Below, in pieces: positions 35,597-44,882 of a stretch of 64,000 bases of DNA; positions within the stretch are counted from its first letter, which is position 1; the number at the start of each line of letters is the position of its first letter. Under the pieces are notes generated by a model that worked only from the letters and a program-made list of their open reading frames with translations, had not been told where the DNA came from and ran no database searches. The stretch is from NCBI RefSeq assembly GCF_900188245.1, contig NZ_FZOK01000011.1, forward strand, positions 1 through 64,000, in the 5' to 3' direction. The position numbers and the translations under genes were made by a program. This DNA is from Belliella buryatensis. Its GTDB lineage: Bacteria > Bacteroidota > Bacteroidia > Cytophagales > Cyclobacteriaceae.

Positions 35597-36632
35597 CTGA
35601 ATCGTTTACAAATTCTAATTTCCTTGGACTATACTTTGCTGCTGTCTTAGCCAAAGCAGCAATATGGTCTGGTGTAGTTCCACAACATCCTCCCAGTATA
35701 TTGATCAAACCATCTTTGAGAAACTCCTCCACCTGACCCGACATCTCTGCTGCATCTTGATCATATTGACCAAACTCATTAGGCAATCCTGCATTGGGAT
35801 ATGCACTGATATTGAAAGATGCATTTTCTGAAAGCACTTTCAGATAAGGGCGCAATTCTTTGGCACCAAGTGCACAATTTAGCCCCACACTGAATAGGGG
35901 TATATGGGATACAGATATCAAAAATGCCTCCGTGGTCTGACCAGACAAAGTCCTGCCTGACGCATCAGTGATCGTACCAGAGATCATTACTGGAATACCT
36001 CCATCTTTAGGATCTAGTGGTAAGCCTTTTTCTTCAAAAACCTCCTGAATAGCATAGATAGCGGCTTTGGCATTCAGTGTATCGAATATAGTCTCCACTA
36101 AAATGATATCAGCACCTCCGTCAAGGAGACCTTCTACTTGCTGCTTATAAGCTGCTGCAAGTTCATCAAAAGTCACAGCTCGATAACCAGGATCATTCAC
36201 ATCTGGTGATATAGAAGCCGTCCTATTAGTTGGCCCCACTGCTCCAGCGACAAACCTTGGCTGATCAGGGGTCTTCTCTGAATATTTTAAAGCGACCTCT
36301 TTGGCAAGCTTCGCAGATTCATAATTGATCTGATAAGCTAGATGTTCTAAACCATAGTCAGCTTGGGCAATGGTAGTCCCGCTGAAGGTATTGGTTTCGA
36401 TGATATCTGCACCTACTTCAAGGTAAGCAGCATGAATGGCTGTGATAATATCAGGACGGCTGAGGGAAAGTAAGTCATTGTTACCTTTGAGTGGCTTTGG
36501 GTGATGCTTCAACTCAGGAGTTCTGAAATCATCTTCAGTGAGTTTATATCGCTGGATCATGGTACCCATGGCTCCATCTAGGATAAGGATTCTATTTTGT
36601 GATTGGTTGAGAAGTAACTCGGTTCTATTCAT
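35589..36632 (-). CDS. Homocysteine S-methyltransferase subunit of split MetH
   Basis: The 347-residue protein is the N-terminal homocysteine-binding TIM barrel of methionine synthase. [15 protein letters not shown] begins near residue 17, [15 protein letters not shown] near 80, zinc Cys in [14 protein letters not shown] near 250, and the paired zinc cysteines in [16 protein letters not shown] near 315-325. It transfers the methyl group to homocysteine together with the partner encoded just downstream. An eight-base overlap couples the two genes. It is the first gene after the SAM-I riboswitch at 36707-36806. Confidence 0.93.
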   Translation of the reverse strand: MNRTELLLNQSQNRILILDGAMGTMIQRYKLTEDDFRTPELKHHPKPLKGNNDLLSLSRPDIITAIHAAYLEVGADIIETNTFSGTTIAQADYGLEHLAYQINYESAKLAKEVALKYSEKTPDQPRFVAGAVGPTNRTASISPDVNDPGYRAVTFDELAAAYKQQVEGLLDGGADIILVETIFDTLNAKAAIYAIQEVFEEKGLPLDPKDGGIPVMISGTITDASGRTLSGQTTEAFLISVSHIPLFSVGLNCALGAKELRPYLKVLSENASFNISAYPNAGLPNEFGQYDQDAAEMSGQVEEFLKDGLINILGGCCGTTPDHIAALAKTAAKYSPRKLEFVNDSDE

Positions 36633-36706
36633 GTCTGTCGCTATCTATTCAAAAACCTATGCGAGCAAGAACCGGAAGAAAAAAGATTTTTGAATCTAAT
36701 CTACCG

Positions 36707-36806
36707 CTCATCTTTTCCCGAACTCAATTCGGAATGGGAGTTAGCACCTTGCTGATTCAGGTTGCTAAGACGTCTCAGGGCCCTTCCCTCGGTCTTTCTC
36801 GATAAG
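36707..36806 (-). promoter_or_regulatory. SAM-I (S-box) riboswitch before the metH/metF operon
   Basis: On the minus strand the leader reads CTTATCGAGAAAGACC, then GAGGGAAGGGCCC, TTAGCAACCT, AAGGTGCTAACTCC and finally GAAAAGATGAG. These are the conserved S-box blocks in the right order. The P1 helix pairs CTTATC (36801-36806) with GATGAG (36707-36712) with one wobble pair. It lies 75 bp before the first metH subunit ATG. Downstream, a weak 5-bp hairpin with AGATT/AATCT arms before TTTTTT may act as the switching terminator. When SAM is high, methionine synthesis should be turned down. Confidence 0.93.
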
Positions 36807-36926
36807 CAAGTCCAAAGGTACTGCCTAATCTTCAATAATATCAACTTTTTTAAAAAATCTTTGTCAACGTAGAGAATTTGACAATAAACTACATCGAAAT
36901 GAAATGATTTAACAATAAAAAAGCGA

Positions 36927-38231
36927 TTATGGCCTGATTCCTACTGTGAAGTGTAGATAAGAATTTGACATATACTGATACATAGGCACGCTGGCCAGGC
37001 GATACCTACTTAGCGGAACTTCATAGCCTCCGTGCACAGAAAAGAGTAAGTTGAAGACATTCTCAGAAGTGAAAGGAATACCATAAGCAATATAAAGCTC
37101 AGGCTTTGCCATCATTCCTGCATTTCTCAAATACCCATCAAAATCAGGCTCCTCAAAAAGTCTTGGAAAGTCAGGTTTGATATTATTGGTAAGCGTATAT
37201 CTAATATTAGCATAACCAAGACCTGCCAATCCACCTATTTCGAAATTTTTTCGCTCAAAGAATTTATACCCTGCATTCCCGTACATCCTTACACTGTTGA
37301 GGGTATGGGAGTGATTTTCTTTCGCCTGACCTTTCATCCCTAGATTATAAAGATCCATGCCATAGAGCCAACCTTTGGACTCACCAAGAATTTTGATACC
37401 CCAATTATTAGGTCGACCTTCGAAAGCTTCTAATCCATTTGCTTCAAGAGATTCATTGAACCGATTAGGCTGCGTAAAATGAAACCCCGTCAATATCTGA
37501 GCAGAAAGAGAGGCGTCACGATAGAAGAAGTTTCGATCTGGAAGAGAAATTCCCGTACCAACTCTGAAAAAAGCGCCACTCTGTACATTCCCAAATCGAA
37601 TTCCGTTCAATTCCCATGATTCTTCAAATGGACTGAAAGAGTAGCCAAACTTTGCCATCACTTCAAAAACCTCTTCTCTTCCAGGAATGTCTAAATCATA
37701 ACTCATCTGAAATCCTATTTCTGTCAATAGACCAGTAAAATACCTTGATCCTTTATGAATATTACCGTCTCTCAAGATAAATCCATGCTGAGGTTGTTCC
37801 AGAAATTGATTGATATTTTGAGCGGTATTTTCCCGCAACATCTGAAAGTTCAAAAAGCCAGAGCCTAAAGACATGTAATGTATAAACTGAAATCGACCCT
37901 CTTCTGTCAAGGCATAACCAACATTGAGCAAAGCACGGGTTGACCTGTAATCAATGTCATATCCATTGAAAGTAGATTTAAGACCTGCATTTTGATAAAT
38001 TTCAAATCCTAGGATAAAGTCATTATACCTTGTTTGATAACCCATCCCTAGATTAGAATATCCATTTCGCATGGGGGTGAGCCCTTTATTAGCCAACATT
38101 TCATTGAATAGTCTTAGATTGGCTCCTGTGTGCCCATAGGTCACATAGAAGGTAGATCTATTCCCTTCATTATTTTGGGCAAAGGCTCCAAGAGAAAAAA
38201 AGAAAATAAAAACGAAAACAAGATTTTTCAT
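36927..38231 (-). CDS. Outer-membrane barrel protein, unknown function
   Basis: The 434-residue protein has a Sec signal peptide (about 1-19, ending GAFAQ). The rest is strand-rich with aromatic girdles (YVTYGHTG, LGMGYQTRY, GYKFFERKNF, LHFTVGIRP), as expected for a barrel of 14 or more strands. No plug or TonB-dependent region is present. The frame opens three codons earlier, but MKNLVFVF is the natural signal-peptide start. The gene sits alone between the metH leader and the hybrid kinase gene. I do not recognise the family. Confidence 0.65.
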   Translation of the reverse strand: MKNLVFVFIFFFSLGAFAQNNEGNRSTFYVTYGHTGANLRLFNEMLANKGLTPMRNGYSNLGMGYQTRYNDFILGFEIYQNAGLKSTFNGYDIDYRSTRALLNVGYALTEEGRFQFIHYMSLGSGFLNFQMLRENTAQNINQFLEQPQHGFILRDGNIHKGSRYFTGLLTEIGFQMSYDLDIPGREEVFEVMAKFGYSFSPFEESWELNGIRFGNVQSGAFFRVGTGISLPDRNFFYRDASLSAQILTGFHFTQPNRFNESLEANGLEAFEGRPNNWGIKILGESKGWLYGMDLYNLGMKGQAKENHSHTLNSVRMYGNAGYKFFERKNFEIGGLAGLGYANIRYTLTNNIKPDFPRLFEEPDFDGYLRNAGMMAKPELYIAYGIPFTSENVFNLLFSVHGGYEVPLSRYRLASVPMYQYMSNSYLHFTVGIRP

Positions 38232-38289
38232 AGTTGGCATTTGTCTTTCAAAATTAATTGAAAAACCTCAATAGAAAAGCGCTGTAAAA

Positions 38290-41200
38290 TCAAACATTAA
38301 GGTATTTGATGATTTTGGCATAGAGGTTATCTGGATTGAATGGTTTTGGAATGTAGTCATTCATCCCTACAGCTTCTAGCTGATCTTTTACCTCCAACAA
38401 AGATGATGCTGTTAGTGCAATGATAGGAAGATTCCTTATTGAGACATCTTTATGAGCACGGATAAATTCGCCCACTTCAAATCCATCCTTCTCTGGCATT
38501 TGCAAGTCTAATAGAATCAAATCGAATGATTGAGATAGCACAGCCTCTATGGCTTCATTACCATCGTTGGCCATGATGACTTCTTTTACTCCCCACTTAT
38601 TCAAAAACTTCTTGATCATAATTTGATTCACCAAGTTATCCTCAGCAACGAGAATTTTGGCATGAGACAAATTTTTCTCAGTATTCACTTTTTCTTCTTT
38701 GCTCTCAAGCAATTGAATATCTGGTTTTTCAAACCCTATCTCAAAAGAGAACATAGTTCCGCCGTGGGGCATTCTGTCCACTTGTATCTGTCCGCCAAAT
38801 AATTCTACTAATCTTTTCACAATGGCCAATCCAAGTCCAGTACCTCCATATTTGCGGGTAGTTTCTGCACTTGCTTGTGTGAAGGCTTCAAAAATACTCC
38901 CCAATTTTTCCTTAGGAATCCCTATTCCGCTATCTTCAAACTCAAACCTAATTTTGACCTCATTTGTAGTTTCCTCTAGGTTTTTCAAATGAATTCTTAC
39001 AAACCCCTTTTCGGTAAATTTGATCGCATTTGAAATCAAGTTATTCGCAACCTGTGCCAGTCGAACTGGATCTCCCATTACCACCTTAGGAAGCCTGCCA
39101 TCCACGTCAAAACTGACTTCGAGGCTCTTTTCTCTTGTCTGATAAGTATAAGAATGAATGATGCGATTGAAAACCAAAGAAAGATCAAAGGCAACTCTTT
39201 CCAATTCTATTTTTCCGGATTCTATTTTACTGTAATCCAAAATATCATTGATTAATCCAAGTAGATTTTCAGCAGAAAACTGAAGGGTTCTCAAATTTTC
39301 CAATTGATCAGGCCTCGGCTCATCTTCTATTAATAAATGTGCCATTCCTATAACTGCATTCATTGGAGTCCTGATCTCATGACTCATGATAGACAAGAAT
39401 TGAGATTTGATGGTAGATGCTTTCTCTGCTCGATCTTTGGCATGAAATAGTTCGCGCTGAGCTTCTTTGAGTTTTGTGATATCTCGGGCAATCCCCGTAT
39501 AATGTCGGATATTACCCATTTCATCTTTGATCAACCTACCATTAGAGCTAAATACCCGATAATCACCTGATCTGTGCTTTAGCCTGTATTCTAGGTATTG
39601 ATTCACTTCAAAAAAATCAGTAGAGGCAGATTTCAAGATATCAGAAAACACCATCAAGTCATCTTCGTGGAGAAACTCTGTCAGTTTCCTACCTGTGACT
39701 TCTTTATATTCGTAACCCAAAAACTGCTTCACATTGGGAGACACATAGGTCAACTCCATATCCAAGGATAGGGAGAAAATGATCTCAGTTGACTCTTCTA
39801 CCAGCGTCCTATACTTTTCCTCACTTGTCCTGAGATTTTCCTTAGCTTCGTATTCTTCGTTGATATCTCTTACTATACCCAATGCATATTCTACTTCTCC
39901 GTCATAAACGATCGGTCTAACAGTCATTTCATAGACCCGCTTTTTATAAAGTAAGGTTTTTTGCACAAACTCTCTCTTTTCCAAGGCTCTGATTACCGCA
40001 GGCTTGATTTCGTGAAGATTGTACTTATGGATTTCTTCGAGTGACTTCCCCTCAAAATCAGCAGAAGACATGCCCCAATTCCCGAAATTTGTCCCTTCCG
40101 CCACGATATAAGTGAGATTTTTGTCAATCAGGAAGACATTCGTCAAAGGAATGTTTGCAGCAAGGACTCTATATCTTTGTTGTGAACGGATAATTTCTTC
40201 TCTATTTTTTTTGCGCTCGGTAATATCTTGAAGCAAGCCTTCATGTAAGATAATATTTCCCTGAGAATCATATACTTCTTGCGTTTTATCTTCCACCCAG
40301 CGATAGGTGCCATCTTTTTTACGAATTCTATATTCTCCAGAAAATGCTGGTACTCCTTTCCCATCTTTTTTAGCATAATGATATTCCACCAATTGCTCTG
40401 CGTCATCAGGATGAATCAAATCCAAAATACTCACTCCACTAGCCAGTAGAAAATCTGCTTGATATCCAAATTGCTTGATATTCTCAGTGATGTAGACCAA
40501 TCTAAAGTGATCATTGGGGTCCACTGTAAAAAGAATTGCAGAACTATTCTCCACGATCATTTTAGCCTTTTTAGCCAAATCCTGCTGTTTAAACAATTGA
40601 GATAAGTTTCTAATCAAAAAAGAAAAACCAATGGGCTCTTTCAAATCATTGCAAAAAACCTGTACAGATAATTCATAGGGGTCAGTTTTTCCTTTGATAT
40701 TTTTTAAGACAAGTTCTTTTCTAAATTCATCTTTTCCATCAAGTTTTTGTAATATTTCGATCAAATCAAATTCCTCCTGAAAATTAAAATCGAACAATTC
40801 AGTGATCTTTCCTTCAAACTTGGTCTTCACTTCCAATTGACATTCCATAAAAGCTGCTTCATTCATATAAATGACTTTCAACTGATTGTCAGTCACATAA
40901 ACTGCATCATTAACTTGCGCAAGAATCTGTGATTGGAGTTTGAGGTATTTCTCTGCATCACGCTTATCAGTGATGTCAGTACAGTAACCGTAGATCTCAA
41001 AGCTTGATGTGCCTGGAATATTCCTTACCTCTATCGTGTAGCTAATATACTTGGTCTCTTCAGCACCGATGAGGTTGAATTCTCCTGAGATAGAACTACG
41101 CTTATTAATTGCCTGGTTGATATTGTCCAAAAATCCAACTCTATCAGCTTTATCAATTTTTTTGATCAGTTCAGTAACTGATGCAGACCCAACATGCTCG

Positions 41201-42606
41201 TCTAGTCCAAATAGAATATTTAAACCTTTAGAGAAGAAGAGTCTATTCTTAGAATTACTGTATCTCCAAGAACCAGATTTGGCAAGCAATTCTGTCGAAG
41301 TCAGTAAGTTTTCATTTCGTTCAAGACGCTTCTTGATAGACCTATTGATAAAAGTACCCGCATACACATCTCCAAGCTGTCGTAGTACATACTCATCCTT
41401 CTCGTGCCATGCTCTTGCTTGCCCTACAGCATCTAGCCCAAAGAATCCAATCAATTTATTCTCAGAAAAAATCGGTATAAGGATCACTGATTCTATCCCT
41501 TGTTGCAAATAGATTTCTCTTTCATAGGCGAATTTATCATCCATTTTGGACACTTCTGGAATGATAAAAATTTCCCCTTCCTTGAGAGACTTGATCGTAA
41601 GTAGATCATCCGTGATCTGTATACTCTTCATGAATTCCATCTGCGGCTCAACTCCGTCAGCCACCCACTCATAAGCATACTCTATCTCTCCTTTGACTTC
41701 ATGGAAAAGGAAAATATAAGCACGATCTGCTTTTTCAAATTCTCCCAACATACGCAAGGAATCGTTGAATACCTCGTCTAATTGCTCTTGCGTCGCATTT
41801 ACAAATTTTTTGGAAATTCGATTGATCAGCCGCTCTAATTCATAACGCTTTTGAAGTGATTTCTCTGCTTTCTTGTAGTCTGTGATATCCCGAGCACTGA
41901 ATAGTATTCCTCTAATCTGTGGATCCTTGAGAAGATTCCTTCCATAACTCTCTATGTAAATTTTTTTTCTTCCTGGAATTTTGATCCAGAAGTCAAAATT
42001 CACCTCTTCTTCCGTCCCCAAAAGTTGTTCGAAATCACCAGTTACAATTTTCAAAATACCTTGATTGATGAAATCTATATAGGTTTTTCCTAATACTTTT
42101 TCAGGTTCAACACCTAATTTCTCAATGATAGAGGAACTGATGAATTTGTACATCCCTTTTTCATCCAAAATCACCACCATATCATGGTTATAGCGCAAAA
42201 TGCTCTTGACCAACTCAAGATCCGCGTTTGCTGACTTTGAACGAGTAGCCATCTCAGATATTTCCATGATATCTTTGATCAATCTACCTTTGACAAAGAG
42301 TAACCTATCTGATTCCCCTTTTGGCATGCTTACAAAAACCCATTCGAAACTTCTTAGGTTACCAGATTTATCTTTAAGAGATTTGATAATTTCCACTTTC
42401 GGTAAGTCACCATCAAGAAAAAATTTGTTAATTTCTGATTCAATTGTATCTGCCTCGAAAAAATCATGAAATCCTTGGACATTCAGATCAAAATTATCTT
42501 TGAAATACTGATTGAGATAGACAATTCTATCAGGTGCAAACACCAAAATAGGTTCATTTACTTGATCAAAAAAACTAATTAAGTCTACTGGGGTGAATTC
42601 GTTCAT
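38290..42606 (-). CDS. Soluble multi-PAS hybrid histidine kinase
   Basis: The 1438-residue kinase has no membrane segment. Domains in order: PAS (about 1-115), PAS (about 130-250), GAF (about 262-430), then five more PAS-like units to about 1080, several with ITDYKKAEK-type PAC ends. HisKA has FLSIMSHEIRTPMNAVIG (phospho-His, about 1100), the HATPase has NLISNAIKFTEKG and GTGLGLAIVKRLV (about 1205-1315), and the C-terminal receiver has LLDLQMPEKDG (about 1370) and KPF. It must sense cytoplasmic cues such as redox, oxygen or small molecules. An ATG upstream at 42699 would add 31 unrelated residues; 42606 (MNEFTPVDLI) is preferred. The S9 peptidase gene is divergent. Confidence 0.9.
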   Translation of the reverse strand: MNEFTPVDLISFFDQVNEPILVFAPDRIVYLNQYFKDNFDLNVQGFHDFFEADTIESEINKFFLDGDLPKVEIIKSLKDKSGNLRSFEWVFVSMPKGESDRLLFVKGRLIKDIMEISEMATRSKSANADLELVKSILRYNHDMVVILDEKGMYKFISSSIIEKLGVEPEKVLGKTYIDFINQGILKIVTGDFEQLLGTEEEVNFDFWIKIPGRKKIYIESYGRNLLKDPQIRGILFSARDITDYKKAEKSLQKRYELERLINRISKKFVNATQEQLDEVFNDSLRMLGEFEKADRAYIFLFHEVKGEIEYAYEWVADGVEPQMEFMKSIQITDDLLTIKSLKEGEIFIIPEVSKMDDKFAYEREIYLQQGIESVILIPIFSENKLIGFFGLDAVGQARAWHEKDEYVLRQLGDVYAGTFINRSIKKRLERNENLLTSTELLAKSGSWRYSNSKNRLFFSKGLNILFGLDEHVGSASVTELIKKIDKADRVGFLDNINQAINKRSSISGEFNLIGAEETKYISYTIEVRNIPGTSSFEIYGYCTDITDKRDAEKYLKLQSQILAQVNDAVYVTDNQLKVIYMNEAAFMECQLEVKTKFEGKITELFDFNFQEEFDLIEILQKLDGKDEFRKELVLKNIKGKTDPYELSVQVFCNDLKEPIGFSFLIRNLSQLFKQQDLAKKAKMIVENSSAILFTVDPNDHFRLVYITENIKQFGYQADFLLASGVSILDLIHPDDAEQLVEYHYAKKDGKGVPAFSGEYRIRKKDGTYRWVEDKTQEVYDSQGNIILHEGLLQDITERKKNREEIIRSQQRYRVLAANIPLTNVFLIDKNLTYIVAEGTNFGNWGMSSADFEGKSLEEIHKYNLHEIKPAVIRALEKREFVQKTLLYKKRVYEMTVRPIVYDGEVEYALGIVRDINEEYEAKENLRTSEEKYRTLVEESTEIIFSLSLDMELTYVSPNVKQFLGYEYKEVTGRKLTEFLHEDDLMVFSDILKSASTDFFEVNQYLEYRLKHRSGDYRVFSSNGRLIKDEMGNIRHYTGIARDITKLKEAQRELFHAKDRAEKASTIKSQFLSIMSHEIRTPMNAVIGMAHLLIEDEPRPDQLENLRTLQFSAENLLGLINDILDYSKIESGKIELERVAFDLSLVFNRIIHSYTYQTREKSLEVSFDVDGRLPKVVMGDPVRLAQVANNLISNAIKFTEKGFVRIHLKNLEETTNEVKIRFEFEDSGIGIPKEKLGSIFEAFTQASAETTRKYGGTGLGLAIVKRLVELFGGQIQVDRMPHGGTMFSFEIGFEKPDIQLLESKEEKVNTEKNLSHAKILVAEDNLVNQIMIKKFLNKWGVKEVIMANDGNEAIEAVLSQSFDLILLDLQMPEKDGFEVGEFIRAHKDVSIRNLPIIALTASSLLEVKDQLEAVGMNDYIPKPFNPDNLYAKIIKYLNV

Positions 42607-42713
42607 CTTGGAAAATAATCTTAGCTTCGATTCAGATAGGATGTACAATATAAGCTTTGCGACTAAACTACAACATTTTCTCTTAAAACATATTTGCAAC
42701 TAAAATTAAAATA

Positions 42714-44873
42714 ATGTTCCAAAAAACAAAAACCCTATTTGTGCTATTCCTGCTGCTTTGGCAATACAGTATCGCACAAGAAAATGACTTGATTCAGTTG
42801 ACTGATCTGACCAAAATCATCACTACTTCTTCACATCAAATTACCCCTGATGGTAAGCAGGTAGTTTTTGTAAAAAACTTTGTGGAGAGCAAAGGAAATG
42901 ATCAGTATAGCTACAAAAGCCAAGCTTTTATAGCTGACCTTACAGCACCATTCGCAACTAGACCTTTGACTTCTGCAGAGTACAATGTCTCTTCTATTGC
43001 ACTTTCTCCAGATGGCAAGCATCTGGCATTTGTAAGACCCAAAGACGGTAAGGCTCAAATCTGGATACTTCCAATGAACGGAGGGGAAAGTCAAGTGCTA
43101 ACTAATGAAAAAAATGGCGCAAGCAGTCCTCAATGGTCTCCTGATGGTAAGAAAATATTATTCTCCTCTACCTTCCCTATTTGGACTGTGGATGGAAGGC
43201 CTGAGTGGGAACACCAAAGACCTGGCAGAGAATATGGTGACGAACCAAATTATAAGGCAATCAATGCTGGAATTGGCAAGGAGGAAATCAAACCGAATCC
43301 TGATGGAAACTTGGAAGAACTCCGTGCCTGGTTGGCAAAAAATGCAGCCAAAAATGATCCAAGGGTTATAGATCGCTTAAATTTCCTTGGCGAGAAAGAC
43401 TTGAGTCCAGACCTTTTCTTCTCTCATCTAGGCATTTATGACCTCAATACTGAAAAATCTGAGATAATCACCCAAGGATTCCAAAGTTACTTTGGGGCTA
43501 CTTGGTCTCCTGATGGAAACTATATTTTAGCGTCTTCATTAAAAAATGAGGAGCATCCAGACCTAACATCACATGCTGAAATCTGGAAAATTGACCTAAA
43601 AACTAAGGCTTCTGGGGTATTTTTCAAATTGGATAATCATAGGGTCGGCAACCCTTCTTTCTCTCCTGATGGAAAATGGTTACTTATCAATGGTCAAAAC
43701 ATAGAAGAGCCTAGTTATAACCAAAGTATGATCGGTGTGATGAAACCTGACGGCTCTGGCTTCAAATGGCTTTCCGAAAATCTTGACAGAAGCATCTCTA
43801 GTGGTCAATGGACAGCAGATAGCCAATCAATCTACTTCACGGGAGGCAATCAAGGAGGTACTTCACTCTGGAAAGTCAATCCAATTAATGGCAAAATCGA
43901 CCCCATTATCACCGGGCCAATAGGTGTGGGTAACCTGAACATCGTAGGGCAAAAAATGGTCTATAGCCTGATAAAAATCGAAAATCCTTCTGAATTTTAC
44001 GTGGCTGACCTTGCAAACAAGTCTCCACAACAAGTGAGTAAATTCAATGAAGGCTGGCTAGCTGGTAAGAAAATTTCCAAACCAAAAGCACATCAAATTC
44101 AAACACCTGAAGGTTTCACCATCGATTATTGGGTAATGGAGCCAGTGAATAGAAAAGAAGGTGTCAAATATCCAACAGTGCTTCAGATGCATGGTGGGCC
44201 TTCTGCTATGTGGGGTCCGGGTGAAGGATCCATGTGGCATGAATTCCAAGTCATGACAGCCATGGGTTATGGAGTAGTCTATGCCAATCCAAGAGGAAGC
44301 GGTGGCTATGGCAAAGCTTTCCAAAAAGGCAATTATAGAGATTGGGGAGACGGTCCTGCTGCGGATGTCCTAGGATCACTAGATGATGCGACCAATAGAT
44401 ATGACTGGATTGACAAGGATCAGTACTTCCTGACAGGAGGTTCCTATGCAGGCTATTTGACTGCTTGGATAGTCGGACATGATCACAGATTCAAAGCAGC
44501 ATTTTCTCAGAGAGGTGTTTACGAACTGACTTTTTTCCTTGGTGAAGGAAATGCATGGAGATTGGTTCCAAATCACTTTGGGTATCCATGGGAAGAAGGT
44601 GTGAAAGAAATCATGGATTATAACAGTCCACAAACTTACGTGGCTAATATCCAAACGCCTCTATTGATCAAGCATGGCGATGTGGATTACAGAACTGGTG
44701 TCCGTCAATCTGAATTGCTCTACAAGAGCTTAAAAATCCTCGGTAAACCAGTAGAGTATGTCAGATATCCAGATGAAGGTCACGAGTTATCAAGGTCTGG
44801 GGCTGTACATAGGAGAATAGACAGAATCGGACGTATCATGGAGTTTTTTGAACGCTATGTAGCCCACCCATAA
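42714..44873 (+). CDS. S9-family peptidase (prolyl oligopeptidase type)
   Basis: The 719-residue protein has a signal peptide (about 1-21, ending SIAQ), a TolB/WD40-like propeller with SPDGKHLAF, SPDGKKILF and SPDGKWLLI repeats, and a C-terminal alpha/beta hydrolase. The catalytic Ser lies in GGSYAGYL (about 578-585), Asp in HGDVDYRTG (about 658) and His in DEGHEL (about 690). It should be a periplasmic or surface exopeptidase or oligopeptidase acting on short peptides. A second S9 gene follows 9 bp after its stop, so they probably share a transcript. The large hybrid kinase is divergent. Confidence 0.92.
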   Translation: MFQKTKTLFVLFLLLWQYSIAQENDLIQLTDLTKIITTSSHQITPDGKQVVFVKNFVESKGNDQYSYKSQAFIADLTAPFATRPLTSAEYNVSSIALSPDGKHLAFVRPKDGKAQIWILPMNGGESQVLTNEKNGASSPQWSPDGKKILFSSTFPIWTVDGRPEWEHQRPGREYGDEPNYKAINAGIGKEEIKPNPDGNLEELRAWLAKNAAKNDPRVIDRLNFLGEKDLSPDLFFSHLGIYDLNTEKSEIITQGFQSYFGATWSPDGNYILASSLKNEEHPDLTSHAEIWKIDLKTKASGVFFKLDNHRVGNPSFSPDGKWLLINGQNIEEPSYNQSMIGVMKPDGSGFKWLSENLDRSISSGQWTADSQSIYFTGGNQGGTSLWKVNPINGKIDPIITGPIGVGNLNIVGQKMVYSLIKIENPSEFYVADLANKSPQQVSKFNEGWLAGKKISKPKAHQIQTPEGFTIDYWVMEPVNRKEGVKYPTVLQMHGGPSAMWGPGEGSMWHEFQVMTAMGYGVVYANPRGSGGYGKAFQKGNYRDWGDGPAADVLGSLDDATNRYDWIDKDQYFLTGGSYAGYLTAWIVGHDHRFKAAFSQRGVYELTFFLGEGNAWRLVPNHFGYPWEEGVKEIMDYNSPQTYVANIQTPLLIKHGDVDYRTGVRQSELLYKSLKILGKPVEYVRYPDEGHELSRSGAVHRRIDRIGRIMEFFERYVAHP

Positions 44874-44882
44874 TTAAAACCA

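Noticed and set aside
32900-36632. Frameshifted metH pseudogene
   Set aside because: Both parts have intact catalytic motifs and a natural start/stop overlap; the split form is common in Bacteroidota.
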